From Lachancea thermotolerans CBS 6340 (taxonomy: Eukaryota > Ascomycota > Saccharomycetes > Saccharomycetales > Saccharomycetaceae): 64,000 bases of DNA. The DNA lies in NCBI RefSeq assembly GCF_000142805.1, contig NC_013084.1, forward strand, positions 930,001 to 994,000, in the 5' to 3' direction. Shown one piece after another: positions 39,133-48,784 of the stretch (positions are counted from its first letter, which is position 1; every line of letters starts with the position of its first letter). The translations under genes and the position numbers were made by a program. A model generated the notes under the pieces. It did not search any database. It worked only from the letters and a program-made list of their open reading frames with translations, and was not told where the DNA came from.

Positions 39133-41628
39133 ATGTCTGATCCTCTCGAATCTGACTCAAAAAGTTCCAGTGAACCAAGCCTGGAAGCTACTGTAAGCGA
39201 AGGGACTAATTCAAAGTCCAAACCTAAGAAGATCCAACTCACTTTTCAGGACTTCAAAAACATCAAGTCGTCGACACAATCACCAGAGGGGCTTCTTAAA
39301 CATGCAACTGATATGCTAGAGTCCAATCGTAGAAGGTCGCGTCGCGTCGTTCCGAAGCGGCCAGTTGATGAAGACGACGAAGAGACCTCTAGGGCAGCGC
39401 CAAAGAAGAAGAAAAAGCCCGCAGTTAAGAGTAAGGAACCAAACATCAATAGAGAGGCTGTGCGAGAACGCGTAAAAAAACAGCAACAAGCAATTGAAAA
39501 TCCAGAAACTGCCATTCTGGAGGAAAACTGGTCTCCCAATGTGCCGCTCCCGTCGTCTGATTTCAAAAACCACTATAGTATTGTTTCACGCTTTAGATCC
39601 CCCAATATGAAAAGCGTACCTTATGCAAAGGATGTCATTCAAATTATGACTTTCATAAACAAATTCAGCGGGTTCCTTCCTCGCGACCTGTGGTCCTTAT
39701 CGTTCCAAGATTTCGAGCTGGGTCTAGACCTCTATCCGGAATCTGACAAAGAGACACCTCTTAAATTGTACCAAGATTTCATGCCTATTAAAGATCTTGT
39801 CAAGTGTCAAGACGCTATGAATCTACTTTTTCTTTCATTGATGAAGCTAGCGCTGAACAACAATACACCAACTTCTTCAAAATCACTTTCTGAGGGGCCC
39901 AAGCCGTATTCTAAATTCTTAGGTCAGCTCCGAACAAATGCCTGGGCGTGGGGCTACCCCAAAGAATGGAAGTTTCAAGTGGGAGACGCACATTCTAAGG
40001 TTTTCACTGATGACGACACTGAGCCGGTCGACCCCAACAATCATGAGATTCTCACTCCTAACCTTCCAACGTGGCCTCAGCAATATGCTATTGATTCTGA
40101 TCCACTACTTACACCGGAGTTAGAAAAGCTCGGAATACTGGCACTTTCACCCAGTGACCGTATAGTTTTGTTACGGATCCTTGTTCAGTGGTGTCTATCC
40201 CAGTCAGATAAAATACACACTGAGGTCTTCCGCCTTTCTCATTTGAAAAGAGACGCACCTTATGGCGTTCCAACGTACCATGTGCCACGGATATTTCTAG
40301 AAGGTGAGATACCCACCAAAGCTAAATTCAAGAGGTTATGCGAGCTTGTTCAGGCTCGATTAGAGATCAAAAGCACCAAAAAGCATGTCAAAAAGCAATT
40401 AGAGCATGGAAAGAGGGCTGACCTTTCTCAAAAGCTTGCATTAATTAAATCCATCGAACAAAGTCGGGAGGAAGTGCACAGTAATGGAGAAGGCGAGATT
40501 GCTCCGCCCGTGGATATTTTCGATCGCGAATTTGATAGCTGGAACGAAATCATCGACGGCGAATTACCAGATCACCCGATGTCGTCACCTTATGAAGATG
40601 AGATATTCAAACTGAGAGACTTGGAATTCTTCATTGGCAGAGTGCCGCATGTTGGCGATTTCTATATTCCAAGGTTGCACACTTATCAAGAGGCTAAAAA
40701 GCGACTGATCCCAACTACATATACAGACCCACGGTCCCTAGCAAGAACGCTTGATTCATTTGCTAATAACGAGGTAGATACTTTGACTTTGTTCACTCAG
40801 AATGGAAAGTTAATGAGCACTCACTTTAAGGTGTTCTATCACGACTCCCCTGCCATGATTCGCGATGTTGCGTCTCAATCTACAACACGTCCCAAAACCT
40901 ACTGGTATGAAATGTGCCATGATTGCAATACCTTACGCGAATTCATCACCTTGCTTGATTACAAGTTAAACCTTTTAGAATCACCTGGAAGCGAACCTGC
41001 AAATAAGGGTCTAATAAACAAGAATCCTCTTCCTAAGGAGTCGAAGTTTAATGCTTCGCGTGAAAAGCTTCGCTCGGTTAGGGATTATTTGACCAAGCTT
41101 CTACCTTTCCTAGCAGCATTTGAAGAACTCGACGCGAAATTCGATGAAATTGAAAGTAGCAAAAGGACATTAAGAAGATCCCAAAGGAACAGGGCAACAT
41201 ATAGCAAAGACGATGACCTAGACGATGCGTACTCGGAAGACGAGGCTTATGTCGAGAAAGAAGGGGGATCTGGTGACGAATTAGGCCAAGAATCAGAATC
41301 CGACGCTTATGCAGACGAAGACTTCCCGGAAGAGGACGATGGCAACGACGACTTTACTGACGACGAGAATGATGATGAAAGTTATGAGCTACGGGGTGCC
41401 AAACCAAAGATAGCGACAACGTCGAGAGGTAGAGGAAGAGGTAGAGGAAGAGGTAGAGGAAGAGGTAGAGGAAGGGGCAGAGGCAAAGGTGGAAGCACTC
41501 GAGGCGGAACCACGACCGAAGGAAGAGGTGGTGCTAGGGGTAGTGGAAGAGGAAGAGGAAGAGGAAGAGGTCGAGGCAGGGGCAGAGGTAGAGGTAGGGG
41601 CCGTGGAAGGGGACGTGGAGGAGAATGA
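39133..41628 (+). CDS. IOC3: ISW1a chromatin-remodelling subunit Ioc3/Esc8 family
   Basis: The 831-aa protein resembles Ioc3 (YFR013W, 787 aa) and its duplicate Esc8 (YOL017W). Ioc3 pairs with the Isw1 ATPase in ISW1a and helps to space nucleosomes. A DDT-like helix block (MTFINKFSGFLPRDLWSLSF) lies near residue 170 and a WHIM-like block (SPSDRIVLLRILVQWCLSQ) near 340. The first 110 residues are charged and contain a KKKKK nuclear-localisation stretch. Residues about 695-765 are acidic, and the last 66 residues are a Gly-Arg repeat (see repeat entry). The frame is open from about 39058, but the first ATG is at 39133. Adjacent CMK repeats the YFR013-YFR014 and YOL017-YOL016 pairs. Confidence 0.88.
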   Translation: MSDPLESDSKSSSEPSLEATVSEGTNSKSKPKKIQLTFQDFKNIKSSTQSPEGLLKHATDMLESNRRRSRRVVPKRPVDEDDEETSRAAPKKKKKPAVKSKEPNINREAVRERVKKQQQAIENPETAILEENWSPNVPLPSSDFKNHYSIVSRFRSPNMKSVPYAKDVIQIMTFINKFSGFLPRDLWSLSFQDFELGLDLYPESDKETPLKLYQDFMPIKDLVKCQDAMNLLFLSLMKLALNNNTPTSSKSLSEGPKPYSKFLGQLRTNAWAWGYPKEWKFQVGDAHSKVFTDDDTEPVDPNNHEILTPNLPTWPQQYAIDSDPLLTPELEKLGILALSPSDRIVLLRILVQWCLSQSDKIHTEVFRLSHLKRDAPYGVPTYHVPRIFLEGEIPTKAKFKRLCELVQARLEIKSTKKHVKKQLEHGKRADLSQKLALIKSIEQSREEVHSNGEGEIAPPVDIFDREFDSWNEIIDGELPDHPMSSPYEDEIFKLRDLEFFIGRVPHVGDFYIPRLHTYQEAKKRLIPTTYTDPRSLARTLDSFANNEVDTLTLFTQNGKLMSTHFKVFYHDSPAMIRDVASQSTTRPKTYWYEMCHDCNTLREFITLLDYKLNLLESPGSEPANKGLINKNPLPKESKFNASREKLRSVRDYLTKLLPFLAAFEELDAKFDEIESSKRTLRRSQRNRATYSKDDDLDDAYSEDEAYVEKEGGSGDELGQESESDAYADEDFPEEDDGNDDFTDDENDDESYELRGAKPKIATTSRGRGRGRGRGRGRGRGRGRGKGGSTRGGTTTEGRGGARGSGRGRGRGRGRGRGRGRGRGRGRGRGGE
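41428..41625 (+). repeat. Gly-Arg-coding tandem repeat at the 3' end of IOC3
   Basis: Near-perfect repeats of a 12-bp unit GGTAGAGGAAGA dominate 41428-41475, then more degenerate Gly-Arg codons run to the stop. The product is a run of alternating Gly and Arg, like RGG-type RNA-binding tails. Confidence 0.9.
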
Positions 41629-41901
41629 AGATTACCGCGCTTTCCGCTGGAATCCTTAGGGGCTCCCCCACAAATGGAAAGTCAAAGTGAACGAACGTTT
41701 GGCTTAAAGATCTGTTAGCACCATGGCCATCAGCTAGTTCACGAAACCCTGTCGCCCATCCTTCTTCATTTAGCCTTTCATCATGGATAACTAGCTAAGC
41801 CTTACATAGACAGTCAAGGGTTTGCATGGCGATAATTGCGACGTACCGATATTGATTAAAAGACTGCGCAAGCTTGTCTTACGTCCAATTAGCAAAAATA
41901 A
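41629..41901. other. Intergenic sequence between IOC3 and tRNA-Met
   Basis: About 270 bp covering the IOC3 3' untranslated region. On the minus strand the first bases downstream of the tRNA include ATTTTTGCT, which offers a T-rich RNA polymerase III stop. Confidence 0.5.
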
Positions 41902-41974
41902 TGCTCCAGGGGAGGTTCGAACTCTCGACCTTCAGATTATGAGACTGACGCTCTTCCGACTGAGCTACTGAAGC
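41902..41974 (-). tRNA. tRNA-Met (CAU), elongator type
   Basis: The 73-nt minus-strand sequence starts GCTTCAGTAGCTCAG and ends GTTCGAACCTCCCCTGGAGCA. It forms a complete cloverleaf with anticodon loop CTCATAA (CAU) and T-loop TTCGAAC. It is nearly identical to the S. cerevisiae elongator tRNA-Met as I recall it, and the stem pairing differs from the initiator. The 73rd base A is the discriminator. There is no intron. A probable solo LTR lies about 95 bp upstream, a usual landing zone for yeast Ty elements. Confidence 0.97.
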
Positions 41975-42067
41975 ATAACTTGGGAATTGGAGATGTCAAG
42001 AGTGTCTCTAAGCATTTCTTCAGATAATAGCCATCTGTCATAAAACAATAATGGAAATAGGATATTC

Positions 42068-42306
42068 TGAGACAACGAAGGAACAACATCAGAGATAATG
42101 AGACTTGCTCTAGGTCTCCGGACCTATAACTATAAGTACTACTGCATCCAAGGCTCAGTATGAGATTAAGTAGAAGAAAGGAAGAAGTTATCCTCGGATA
42201 GAAGAATAGTCGCGGCTGTATAGAGGCTACTAACCGCCAACTTCATCATAATCCAGAAGCTCATAATAACATACGACACCAACGGCCTCAATGCTGGGTT
42301 ATCTCA
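42068..42306. mobile_element. Probable solo LTR of a Ty-type retrotransposon
   Basis: A 239-bp stretch begins TGAGACAAC and ends GTTATCTCA, which gives imperfect inverted termini (TGAGA-AAC) with the TG...CA ends of LTRs. It holds a TATA-like CTATAACTATAAG. It lies about 95 bp upstream of the tRNA-Met gene, where Ty1- and Ty3-like elements insert. I see no internal coding region and no matching 5-bp target duplication, so it would be a lone, old remnant. The family is not determined. Confidence 0.45.
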
Positions 42307-43354
42307 AATGCTGCTCTACATAAATTAGGTCTTTGTAAAGATGATGATAATCGATCGCAATCAAACAATGGCCAAGCGTTTATACAGTTCTCCGTGAATT
42401 TATTCGAGCTTTCTTCCATCTGTCGACAATATCCTTGTGCGTTTGTTCCGCGGCTTCATGGCAGATCTGTGCTCGGTAGTTTCTAAGCGAATGAGGCAAG
42501 GTACTCTCATGAAGCTCTGTGGGAAAGCAGATAAAGTCACGAGAGAAGCGTGTTTCAGCACTTTAGTCCCCTTGAGATGGGCAACCAAGGCGAAGCTTAA
42601 GTTCTGATATTTGCCTTTTGAGATCCACTGAGCACCTGAATCGTCTGGATGGTCTATATCATAACTTCTACATTTCGCCAAGTCGAAGCGAATTAGAAAG
42701 AATCGGCATCAATTGACTGTGGTAAACGGGGAGCTTCGGCTACAAGAGCGTCACTAGAAAATAGCACGTTAGGTGGAGCTTTCAAGTCCTCATTCAAGTT
42801 TGGAGAACTATTGCCTGTCGACCGGGTGTTAGAGGGCCGAAAGGAGGGGAGGGACTACGCCAAAATAGACCTTCTGAGACACATTCTTACGCCCCTCCTT
42901 AGAGCAACAAGCTTCGAAGTAATAATGCCACCTTGTGGTGCGTCTGGCTGAAAGGTATACATGCTCAGGTTGTTAAGGTACTTCTGTTTTAAGACGTTTA
43001 GTTGTTTACATTAAGCCACCTGCCTAAAAAATTATATGTTACTTACAATTGGTTTGTCACCGCGCCTATCCGGTATGTTGCCCTTATTAAAGAATAACTT
43101 CACCCGTACTGTTTTCATTACAAAGCACGCCCAGGGCCTGAACACAAGGCTTGCTGCCGAAGAACGAAAGAAATCGGCGTCTCTAACGTTTTGATAATGC
43201 TATATTGCGGCTCGTGAGAGTCGGTATTCCAAGCGTGTGCCAAGGATGTTGGTCATTATTGACTTTGTTGGATTCAGTTGCAGGATTGTAGGGGGATGGT
43301 ACTATTAGTTGGGCACAAAAAACGGGCTTATGCAGAGCCATGCGAGTAACTTGC
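42307..43354. other. Intergenic region between the LTR and CMK
   Basis: About 1 kb without a supported gene. A minus-strand frame at 42400-42681 has no ATG near its start and is not called. Confidence 0.5.
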
Positions 43355-44668
43355 TCATTTAGCCGAGCTACTGCTATTGTCATCTGATAGAGGTTGATCA
43401 TCCTTGTAGTTCATGATACGATCTTTGTTCTGAGTGGCGGCTTTGACAATCTGAGCAAATGCGTCCTGGGTTAAGGCAGATTTTAGGTGCTTAGAACCGA
43501 CGCTTTTGTCAGAAGAGCGGCTACCTCCAACAGACAGATTGGACATTGAACTGTTCAGACTATTAGATGGAGAATTTTCTTCAATATCGGAGTCATCCTC
43601 TTCACCTGTAGCATAAAGTTGGTTAAGTTTCTTGATTCTGTTGTTTAGCTTAACAATCTCCACAGCTTCACGGAATTTGCGGCGAGCGTCGAACTCCTTT
43701 CTGATGCCAGGCAATAAGTTGTCAGTTTTCGTGTATTCACCTGTGATCCACTTATGGTTCAATAGCTCGGTAGCAGACGGTCTGTAGCGTGGGGTTACCG
43801 TGAGCGCTTGAAGGATAAAGTCCTTAGCATCATCCGAAATACTAGACCAGTATGGTTTATGGAACGTTACTGGGTATCTGCCTGAGGTACATTCTTCTAG
43901 GAAGCCTTCGACGCTTTCCGCAACGAATGGTGAGTAGCCGCAGAGCAGCGTATATGTGACAACACCAAGGGACCAAATGTCGCAAGGTTTACCATGTCCG
44001 CTAGTTGTAAGTACTTCAGGTGCCACGTAGCCCATCGATCCGGCCGCCTTGTGTATCAGCTCATCCTCATTGTTCAGTTCTTTAGCAATCCCGAAATCGC
44101 CTAAAACAAGCGGAGAGTCATCCTTCTCAGCGAGGTATAAGAGATTTTCAGGTTTTAGATCCCGGTGAACAATGTTCCTGGAATGAAGATATTCAACAGC
44201 CTTCAGTATTTGATAGACAATACGCACTGCATCCTTTTCTGTAAATTTACCCTTTTTGAGAATCCTGTCAAAGAGTTCACCACCCATGGCCAGTTGAGTG
44301 ACAATATAAAACTTATCCTTTGATTCAAACCAATCTTTGAACTTAACAATATTGGGATGGTCCAGCTTCTGCAGAATCGAGAGCTCGTCGTAGAGCATTT
44401 GCAGTTGAACATCTTTGCCCTTAAGCGCCTTTTTAAGTAAGATCTTGACTGCGACGTTTTCCCCTGTGGAGAGTTTCCTGGCTTGTCTCACCACGCCGAA
44501 AGATCCTGCACCAAGCGTTCTCCCGAAAATATAATCCGCCTTGTTAACGTACGAGTCTGGCTGTCCGCTAATCTTGTTCAGAACCTTTTTGAATGTGTGG
44601 CCCTCGATCTTTTCGGGCTCCTCAGGTTTTCCCTGAGAGCTGAGATACTCGTCAACTAAGCCTCCCAT
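43355..44668 (-). CDS. CMK1: Calmodulin-dependent protein kinase (Cmk1/Cmk2)
   Basis: This 437-aa Ser/Thr kinase has the CaMK layout: kinase domain about 45-310, autoinhibitory and calmodulin-binding segment about 315-350 and a Ser-rich tail. Motifs are the glycine loop [12 protein letters not shown], catalytic [19 protein letters not shown] and APEVLTT in the activation segment. The basic helix [21 protein letters not shown] fits the calmodulin-binding region. S. cerevisiae has the duplicates Cmk1 (YFR014C, 446 aa) and Cmk2 (YOL016C, 447 aa); this single gene should be the pre-duplication equivalent. Neighbours IOC3 and glycogen synthase repeat YFR013-YFR015. Confidence 0.95.
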   Translation of the reverse strand: MGGLVDEYLSSQGKPEEPEKIEGHTFKKVLNKISGQPDSYVNKADYIFGRTLGAGSFGVVRQARKLSTGENVAVKILLKKALKGKDVQLQMLYDELSILQKLDHPNIVKFKDWFESKDKFYIVTQLAMGGELFDRILKKGKFTEKDAVRIVYQILKAVEYLHSRNIVHRDLKPENLLYLAEKDDSPLVLGDFGIAKELNNEDELIHKAAGSMGYVAPEVLTTSGHGKPCDIWSLGVVTYTLLCGYSPFVAESVEGFLEECTSGRYPVTFHKPYWSSISDDAKDFILQALTVTPRYRPSATELLNHKWITGEYTKTDNLLPGIRKEFDARRKFREAVEIVKLNNRIKKLNQLYATGEEDDSDIEENSPSNSLNSSMSNLSVGGSRSSDKSVGSKHLKSALTQDAFAQIVKAATQNKDRIMNYKDDQPLSDDNSSSSAK

Positions 44669-45326
44669 TGTAAGCGATTTGAATATCAGTCCGGTTCAAG
44701 CGAAGAGGCTGTTGAAACTTATATCACCTGGCTTCGGAAAAGTGCAACGAATTCAAGTAAACAGCTTTCTGAGCTCTAATTATATGATTAGGTCAACACG
44801 TAGTGAATGGGTTACGTGACAAGGACCCCTGTAACTTTCAAGCCTCTTCGATTTCTGTCGTTATAAACGCCATTTGAAAATGACATCGCGGCTAAAAGGC
44901 AGGGCTTTTCGAGCCTAAATTAAGAACCAATATTCGGCTCGAACAACTTGGAGAATGGCAACTTAACTTATTGGAATCTTTTTCTTGGGTATACAATTTT
45001 GTTGTGGTCTTCAATTATCTTGGTTCACTGATAAGAGAACTTGCACACTTCAAAGCTCAGTTTTGCTTATTTACTTCTGTGGTCTAATATATTTATATTC
45101 AACTTAGTTGGCTCTAGGGGCATTCGAGGAGCTCTAGCTTGAGTTTTAGCTCTTCTTGCGTATTTTCCCATGGCAAAGTAAAGCTAACAGTTATTTTTGA
45201 CCTTTCCTCTTAATTTTTTTGTATTGTGGGAGCTTGAGCTTTCATTTAGCTTTACGCTCTGCGAATGCTTAATTACAAAGCTACATTGAGATCAAATTTT
45301 AAGTCGCCGACTGGCACATGCACGGA
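44669..45326. other. Intergenic region between CMK and glycogen synthase
   Basis: About 660 bp covering the CMK promoter and the 3' end of the glycogen synthase gene. It is AT-rich with several T tracts; no gene recognised. Confidence 0.5.
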
Positions 45327-47459
45327 CTAGTCAGCGGCAGCGAGATAGTTCACTTCGTCTTCTTCCTCATCCTCGACACCCATGCTCAAGTGGAAATAGT
45401 CATCGGCGTTGTTAGCATCTTGTAAGGTGCCCAAGTCGCCAGGTGTCATCAAGATAGTGCTTCCAATGCTTTCGGCTCTTGGGTCGCGGGGGGATCCAGG
45501 AACACTTAGAGGACGCGATATTTTGAACTTCTTGCCTCCAGCCAATGAGTTCATGTTGGCGTCGCTAACTTCTTCGCCAACAACAGCTTTGAACAAGTCG
45601 GGGTATGCTCGACGTAAGGCCAATTGTCTCGCTTTCGCATACTCCAGGCCCATGCGCTTCCAGTCAAGTAGGTCACAGAGCCGCTCGGTTCTATTCCTTT
45701 GGTTGATTCTTTGTCGGCGAGTCTTTTTGACAAAACTCTCCATATAATCAACAAGCTGCTCTACTGATTCGTCTGCGTTCTTGAAACGGCGATCAACAAT
45801 GTAGATGCCGTAGTCCTTGGCCTGGTCTTGTTCGATCAGATCCTCCATGTACGCACCAAATCCTGAGAGATTTGTTGTGATAGAGGGAATGCCCATGACA
45901 GTACATTCGGCTGGCGTATACCCCCAAGGCTCATAATAGGATGGGAAAACACCCAGGTGACAGCCGCGCACAAATTCGTCATAATCCAATGATAGAATAG
46001 GATTGTTGGCGTTCAAAAACTCGGGATGGAAGATAACCTTGACCCTGTCATTGGAGTTGTTGAACAGCTGGACTCTTCTTATGTGGTTAAGAACGGGGTC
46101 ATTGGCATCATCCGCCATGTTGTGCGTGACTACGGGAGGCAGCGAGCCTTCCGGGCGTCTAAGTGCTAAAGTGCGTCTTTTGAGCAGTACTTTATCGGAG
46201 GGCTTAAGCAGTTGGTCCAACTCGGTTGGTATCCCAGAGGTCCCGCCATCTGGGTGACGCATCGCATATTCAAAAAGGCGCTTTTCAATGAGACCTGCAA
46301 CGTCCTTAACGGTGTTTTCAAGTGATGTGACCACAGCCTGACCCTTCAAAGCATCGACAGTGTAGGATTTGTTCTTGGCAGGCATAATGATGAAAGCAAC
46401 CACCGTCATTCTAGAATTCGCCATTTTCAGCCTGTAGTTCAGGCGCGCTAGTGCCTCTATGAACATATCGGCACCTTTATTTCTAAACTCATATCTGCCA
46501 GCGATAAAGAAATAAAGGGTGTTGTCCAAATTGAAGTCATAGTGGCCATGAAAATGTCCTTTCACAAAATCATTGATTTTCTCCTTCTTCAGTGCGTGCA
46601 AGTTTTGAAATTCGTGCACAGCTTGGAATTTCACTACGTTAATGCCGTTTGGTAAAATCCCGTCTGGCTTACGCTTCAGCAGGTACTCAGATTCATACGC
46701 AGTGATCTGGGATACTGTTGTAAAAACGTCCGCAGTGTGGGCTGCAGCACGTTCTATACAGTAACGATGGTAAATCCCCCGCTTACCGGCCTCGGAGTCC
46801 ACATCGAACTTGTCCAAGTTGTTGTAGAAATCCACATTGCCAGCGCACAAGTAGCGACCGAGCAACGTGGCGTGCGTAGTAAAAATGGTGACTACATCTA
46901 TCCGCCGCTTGCGGCATAGAGGTAGAGCGACACCTGCCATCCATTCGTGGAAGTGCGCAATAATGGCATGCCTTTGGTCGAGATGAGCGAGCTCGCCCAG
47001 AAACCAAGCCACTACGTAGCCCAGCAAGATTGCATCGTCTGTCCACGTGTCGCCTTCGGGCGAAGGGATGCCTGCAATGTCCCACAAATCAGATTTCCAT
47101 TCGTTGAGGTGGGCGCGCACGGAATCAAGCTGGAACAAGAGCACACGTGGAGCACCCTCAATGAGCCACCGCCCGTATACAAATTGTACGCCGCGGTTGC
47201 TCATGTTTTCGAGCGCATTCCGGATCTCCGGTGTGTGCGCGCTGGAGGACTCGAAGGTTGCAGAGTCGCGCCAGTCCAGTGGCTCGACTTCAGTTTGGTA
47301 AGTTTCTGGGTTCAAGAGGCCTATTAGCGTGTAATTGTCTCGGTAGCGCGCGCACGTGATTGGCGCCTTGGACTTCAGCACCGAGTAGATGCCGCCGACT
47401 CTGTTGGCCACCTCTGTGGCGATTTCGAACAGCAATTGGTTTTGAATGTCTCTTGCCAT
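45327..47459 (-). CDS. GSY1: Glycogen synthase (UDP-glucose-dependent, GT3)
   Basis: The 710-aa protein matches S. cerevisiae Gsy1 (YFR015C, 708 aa) and Gsy2 (YLR258W, 705 aa). It extends glycogen chains from UDP-glucose in the cytosol. The N-terminal [18 protein letters not shown] forms the donor-substrate loop; the GT3 signature [19 protein letters not shown] is at about 510. The Arg cluster [14 protein letters not shown] is the glucose-6-phosphate sensing helix, and the Ser-rich C-terminal tail ([14 protein letters not shown]) carries the likely inhibitory phosphorylation sites. Flanking genes merge the GSY1 and GSY2 neighbourhoods, so this is a single pre-duplication gene. Upstream stress-response elements fit control by Msn2/4. 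Confidence 0.97.
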   Translation of the reverse strand: MARDIQNQLLFEIATEVANRVGGIYSVLKSKAPITCARYRDNYTLIGLLNPETYQTEVEPLDWRDSATFESSSAHTPEIRNALENMSNRGVQFVYGRWLIEGAPRVLLFQLDSVRAHLNEWKSDLWDIAGIPSPEGDTWTDDAILLGYVVAWFLGELAHLDQRHAIIAHFHEWMAGVALPLCRKRRIDVVTIFTTHATLLGRYLCAGNVDFYNNLDKFDVDSEAGKRGIYHRYCIERAAAHTADVFTTVSQITAYESEYLLKRKPDGILPNGINVVKFQAVHEFQNLHALKKEKINDFVKGHFHGHYDFNLDNTLYFFIAGRYEFRNKGADMFIEALARLNYRLKMANSRMTVVAFIIMPAKNKSYTVDALKGQAVVTSLENTVKDVAGLIEKRLFEYAMRHPDGGTSGIPTELDQLLKPSDKVLLKRRTLALRRPEGSLPPVVTHNMADDANDPVLNHIRRVQLFNNSNDRVKVIFHPEFLNANNPILSLDYDEFVRGCHLGVFPSYYEPWGYTPAECTVMGIPSITTNLSGFGAYMEDLIEQDQAKDYGIYIVDRRFKNADESVEQLVDYMESFVKKTRRQRINQRNRTERLCDLLDWKRMGLEYAKARQLALRRAYPDLFKAVVGEEVSDANMNSLAGGKKFKISRPLSVPGSPRDPRAESIGSTILMTPGDLGTLQDANNADDYFHLSMGVEDEEEDEVNYLAAAD

Positions 47460-48784
47460 TGATGTGGTAGGGTGTACTAGTGTGTTTTGATTTAAGCAGC
47501 GCGTGGATTGCGGTCTTCGGAAGTCGAAAGTCTCCTGTCGGCGAGCTCAATGGTACGGCTGCAGGCTTTGGAACAAGCTTCGAAGAAAACGCCAAGCGAT
47601 TGCAAATTACTTCTGTGTGAGACGTCTGAATTCCTCGAAAAAATGATAGTCAATGGTGAAGCTCAAGAACTAGGCGTTTGGCTCCCGTGTCCAGGGCGGT
47701 GCGCTTTAATATTGCTTCCTCACTCGGCCTTCAGAACTCCTCAAGAGGCGATTATTCTCTTTGTTCTTCAATATCTGTTGAAACAAAAACGCGACAGTTT
47801 ACCGCCCATAGCCCCGTCTTCCCTATTTATATGTACACCACATGCGGCTGCCCGGCACCTGTTGTTGGTTTGACCCCTTGTTTCAACCCCAATTGGATAA
47901 ACAAACCCCGGGAATCTGGGAGTGGGTGATGGCTTACAAAGAAGGGGATGGGGTTTCCGTGTTCGGTGACTTTCACGTGATCTCGAGTTTTCCCAAGAAA
48001 CGTGTGGATATTTTGTCCCACAACATCAGTGCATTATTCATGCACCCTCGTTATGCATCTTTGATTAGGTAACAGAAGTTACATGTCATTATCGACGGTT
48101 TTCGTGAAATCGCTAAATCACGTGGTTGAAGAGGGCATGTGCACTAATTTGCGGAAGTCTACCTGCTTAATACCTGAAACTAACAGAGGAAAAGGATGGA
48201 AGTAGTCAGGGTTTCAAGATTCTGGTAATGGCGTGAAGCTGGGTGGCATCAGGTGCAGAAAATCTGCAGGTTGAGAGCAATGAGAGACATAGGTGCGTGC
48301 ATTTTTTTGAAAACTCGGGTATTTCCTAGAGAAGTTATGGAAAAGAGCCGAGCGCGAAGCGCTTGGTTTCGCTGGGGCTCCGAGAGCTGCGGTGATACGA
48401 AAGAGTTTATGAAATGTGTATGCGAATTCTATCAGAGTAAATTTATGAGAAACGAGAAGAAAAACAAAGATGAGGGGATGAGTCATTACTTCATTCATTA
48501 GTAGCTTAATTACTTGCACAATGGACCTTCTTTCAGATCCAGACAACGTAGCACATGCGCGGTTGATCAGTAGGTGTATGACCCATTTAAAGTACCCGCG
48601 TCGCTGTTGTGTAAAAGGGGGGGAGTGGCAAAAGCTGGTTTTTTAGTGTAGGGTGGTACGGTTTCCGCCGGGGAATGTCATGTATTTGTTTCAAAGTGAT
48701 TAGTGCGGGGATGAGGTCATAGAAAGGTCCGTGAAGCTCGATAGTTGAAAACTTTGGGGGAGGGGAAAGCGAACAAGACTCATT
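47460..48784. other. Long intergenic region upstream of glycogen synthase
   Basis: About 1.3 kb between the glycogen synthase start and the stop of the AraC/Ada-like gene. Both are on the minus strand, so this is mostly the glycogen synthase promoter. Two stress-response elements are annotated. Open frames here (for example 47508-47873 plus) show no homology. Confidence 0.55.
47874..47947. promoter_or_regulatory. Two stress-response elements upstream of glycogen synthase
   Basis: CCCCT at 47874-47878 and AGGGG at 47943-47947 lie about 415 and 485 bp upstream of the glycogen synthase ATG. The S. cerevisiae GSY2 promoter is controlled by Msn2/Msn4 through such elements. The motif is only 5 bp, so chance matches are possible. 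Confidence 0.4.

Noticed and set aside
42228-42234. TACTAAC on the plus strand near the tRNA-Met
   Set aside because: It lies inside the probable LTR, with no coding exons around it.
42400-42681. 93-codon minus-strand frame between the LTR and CMK
   Set aside because: It starts with TTG, has no ATG in its first half and resembles no known protein.
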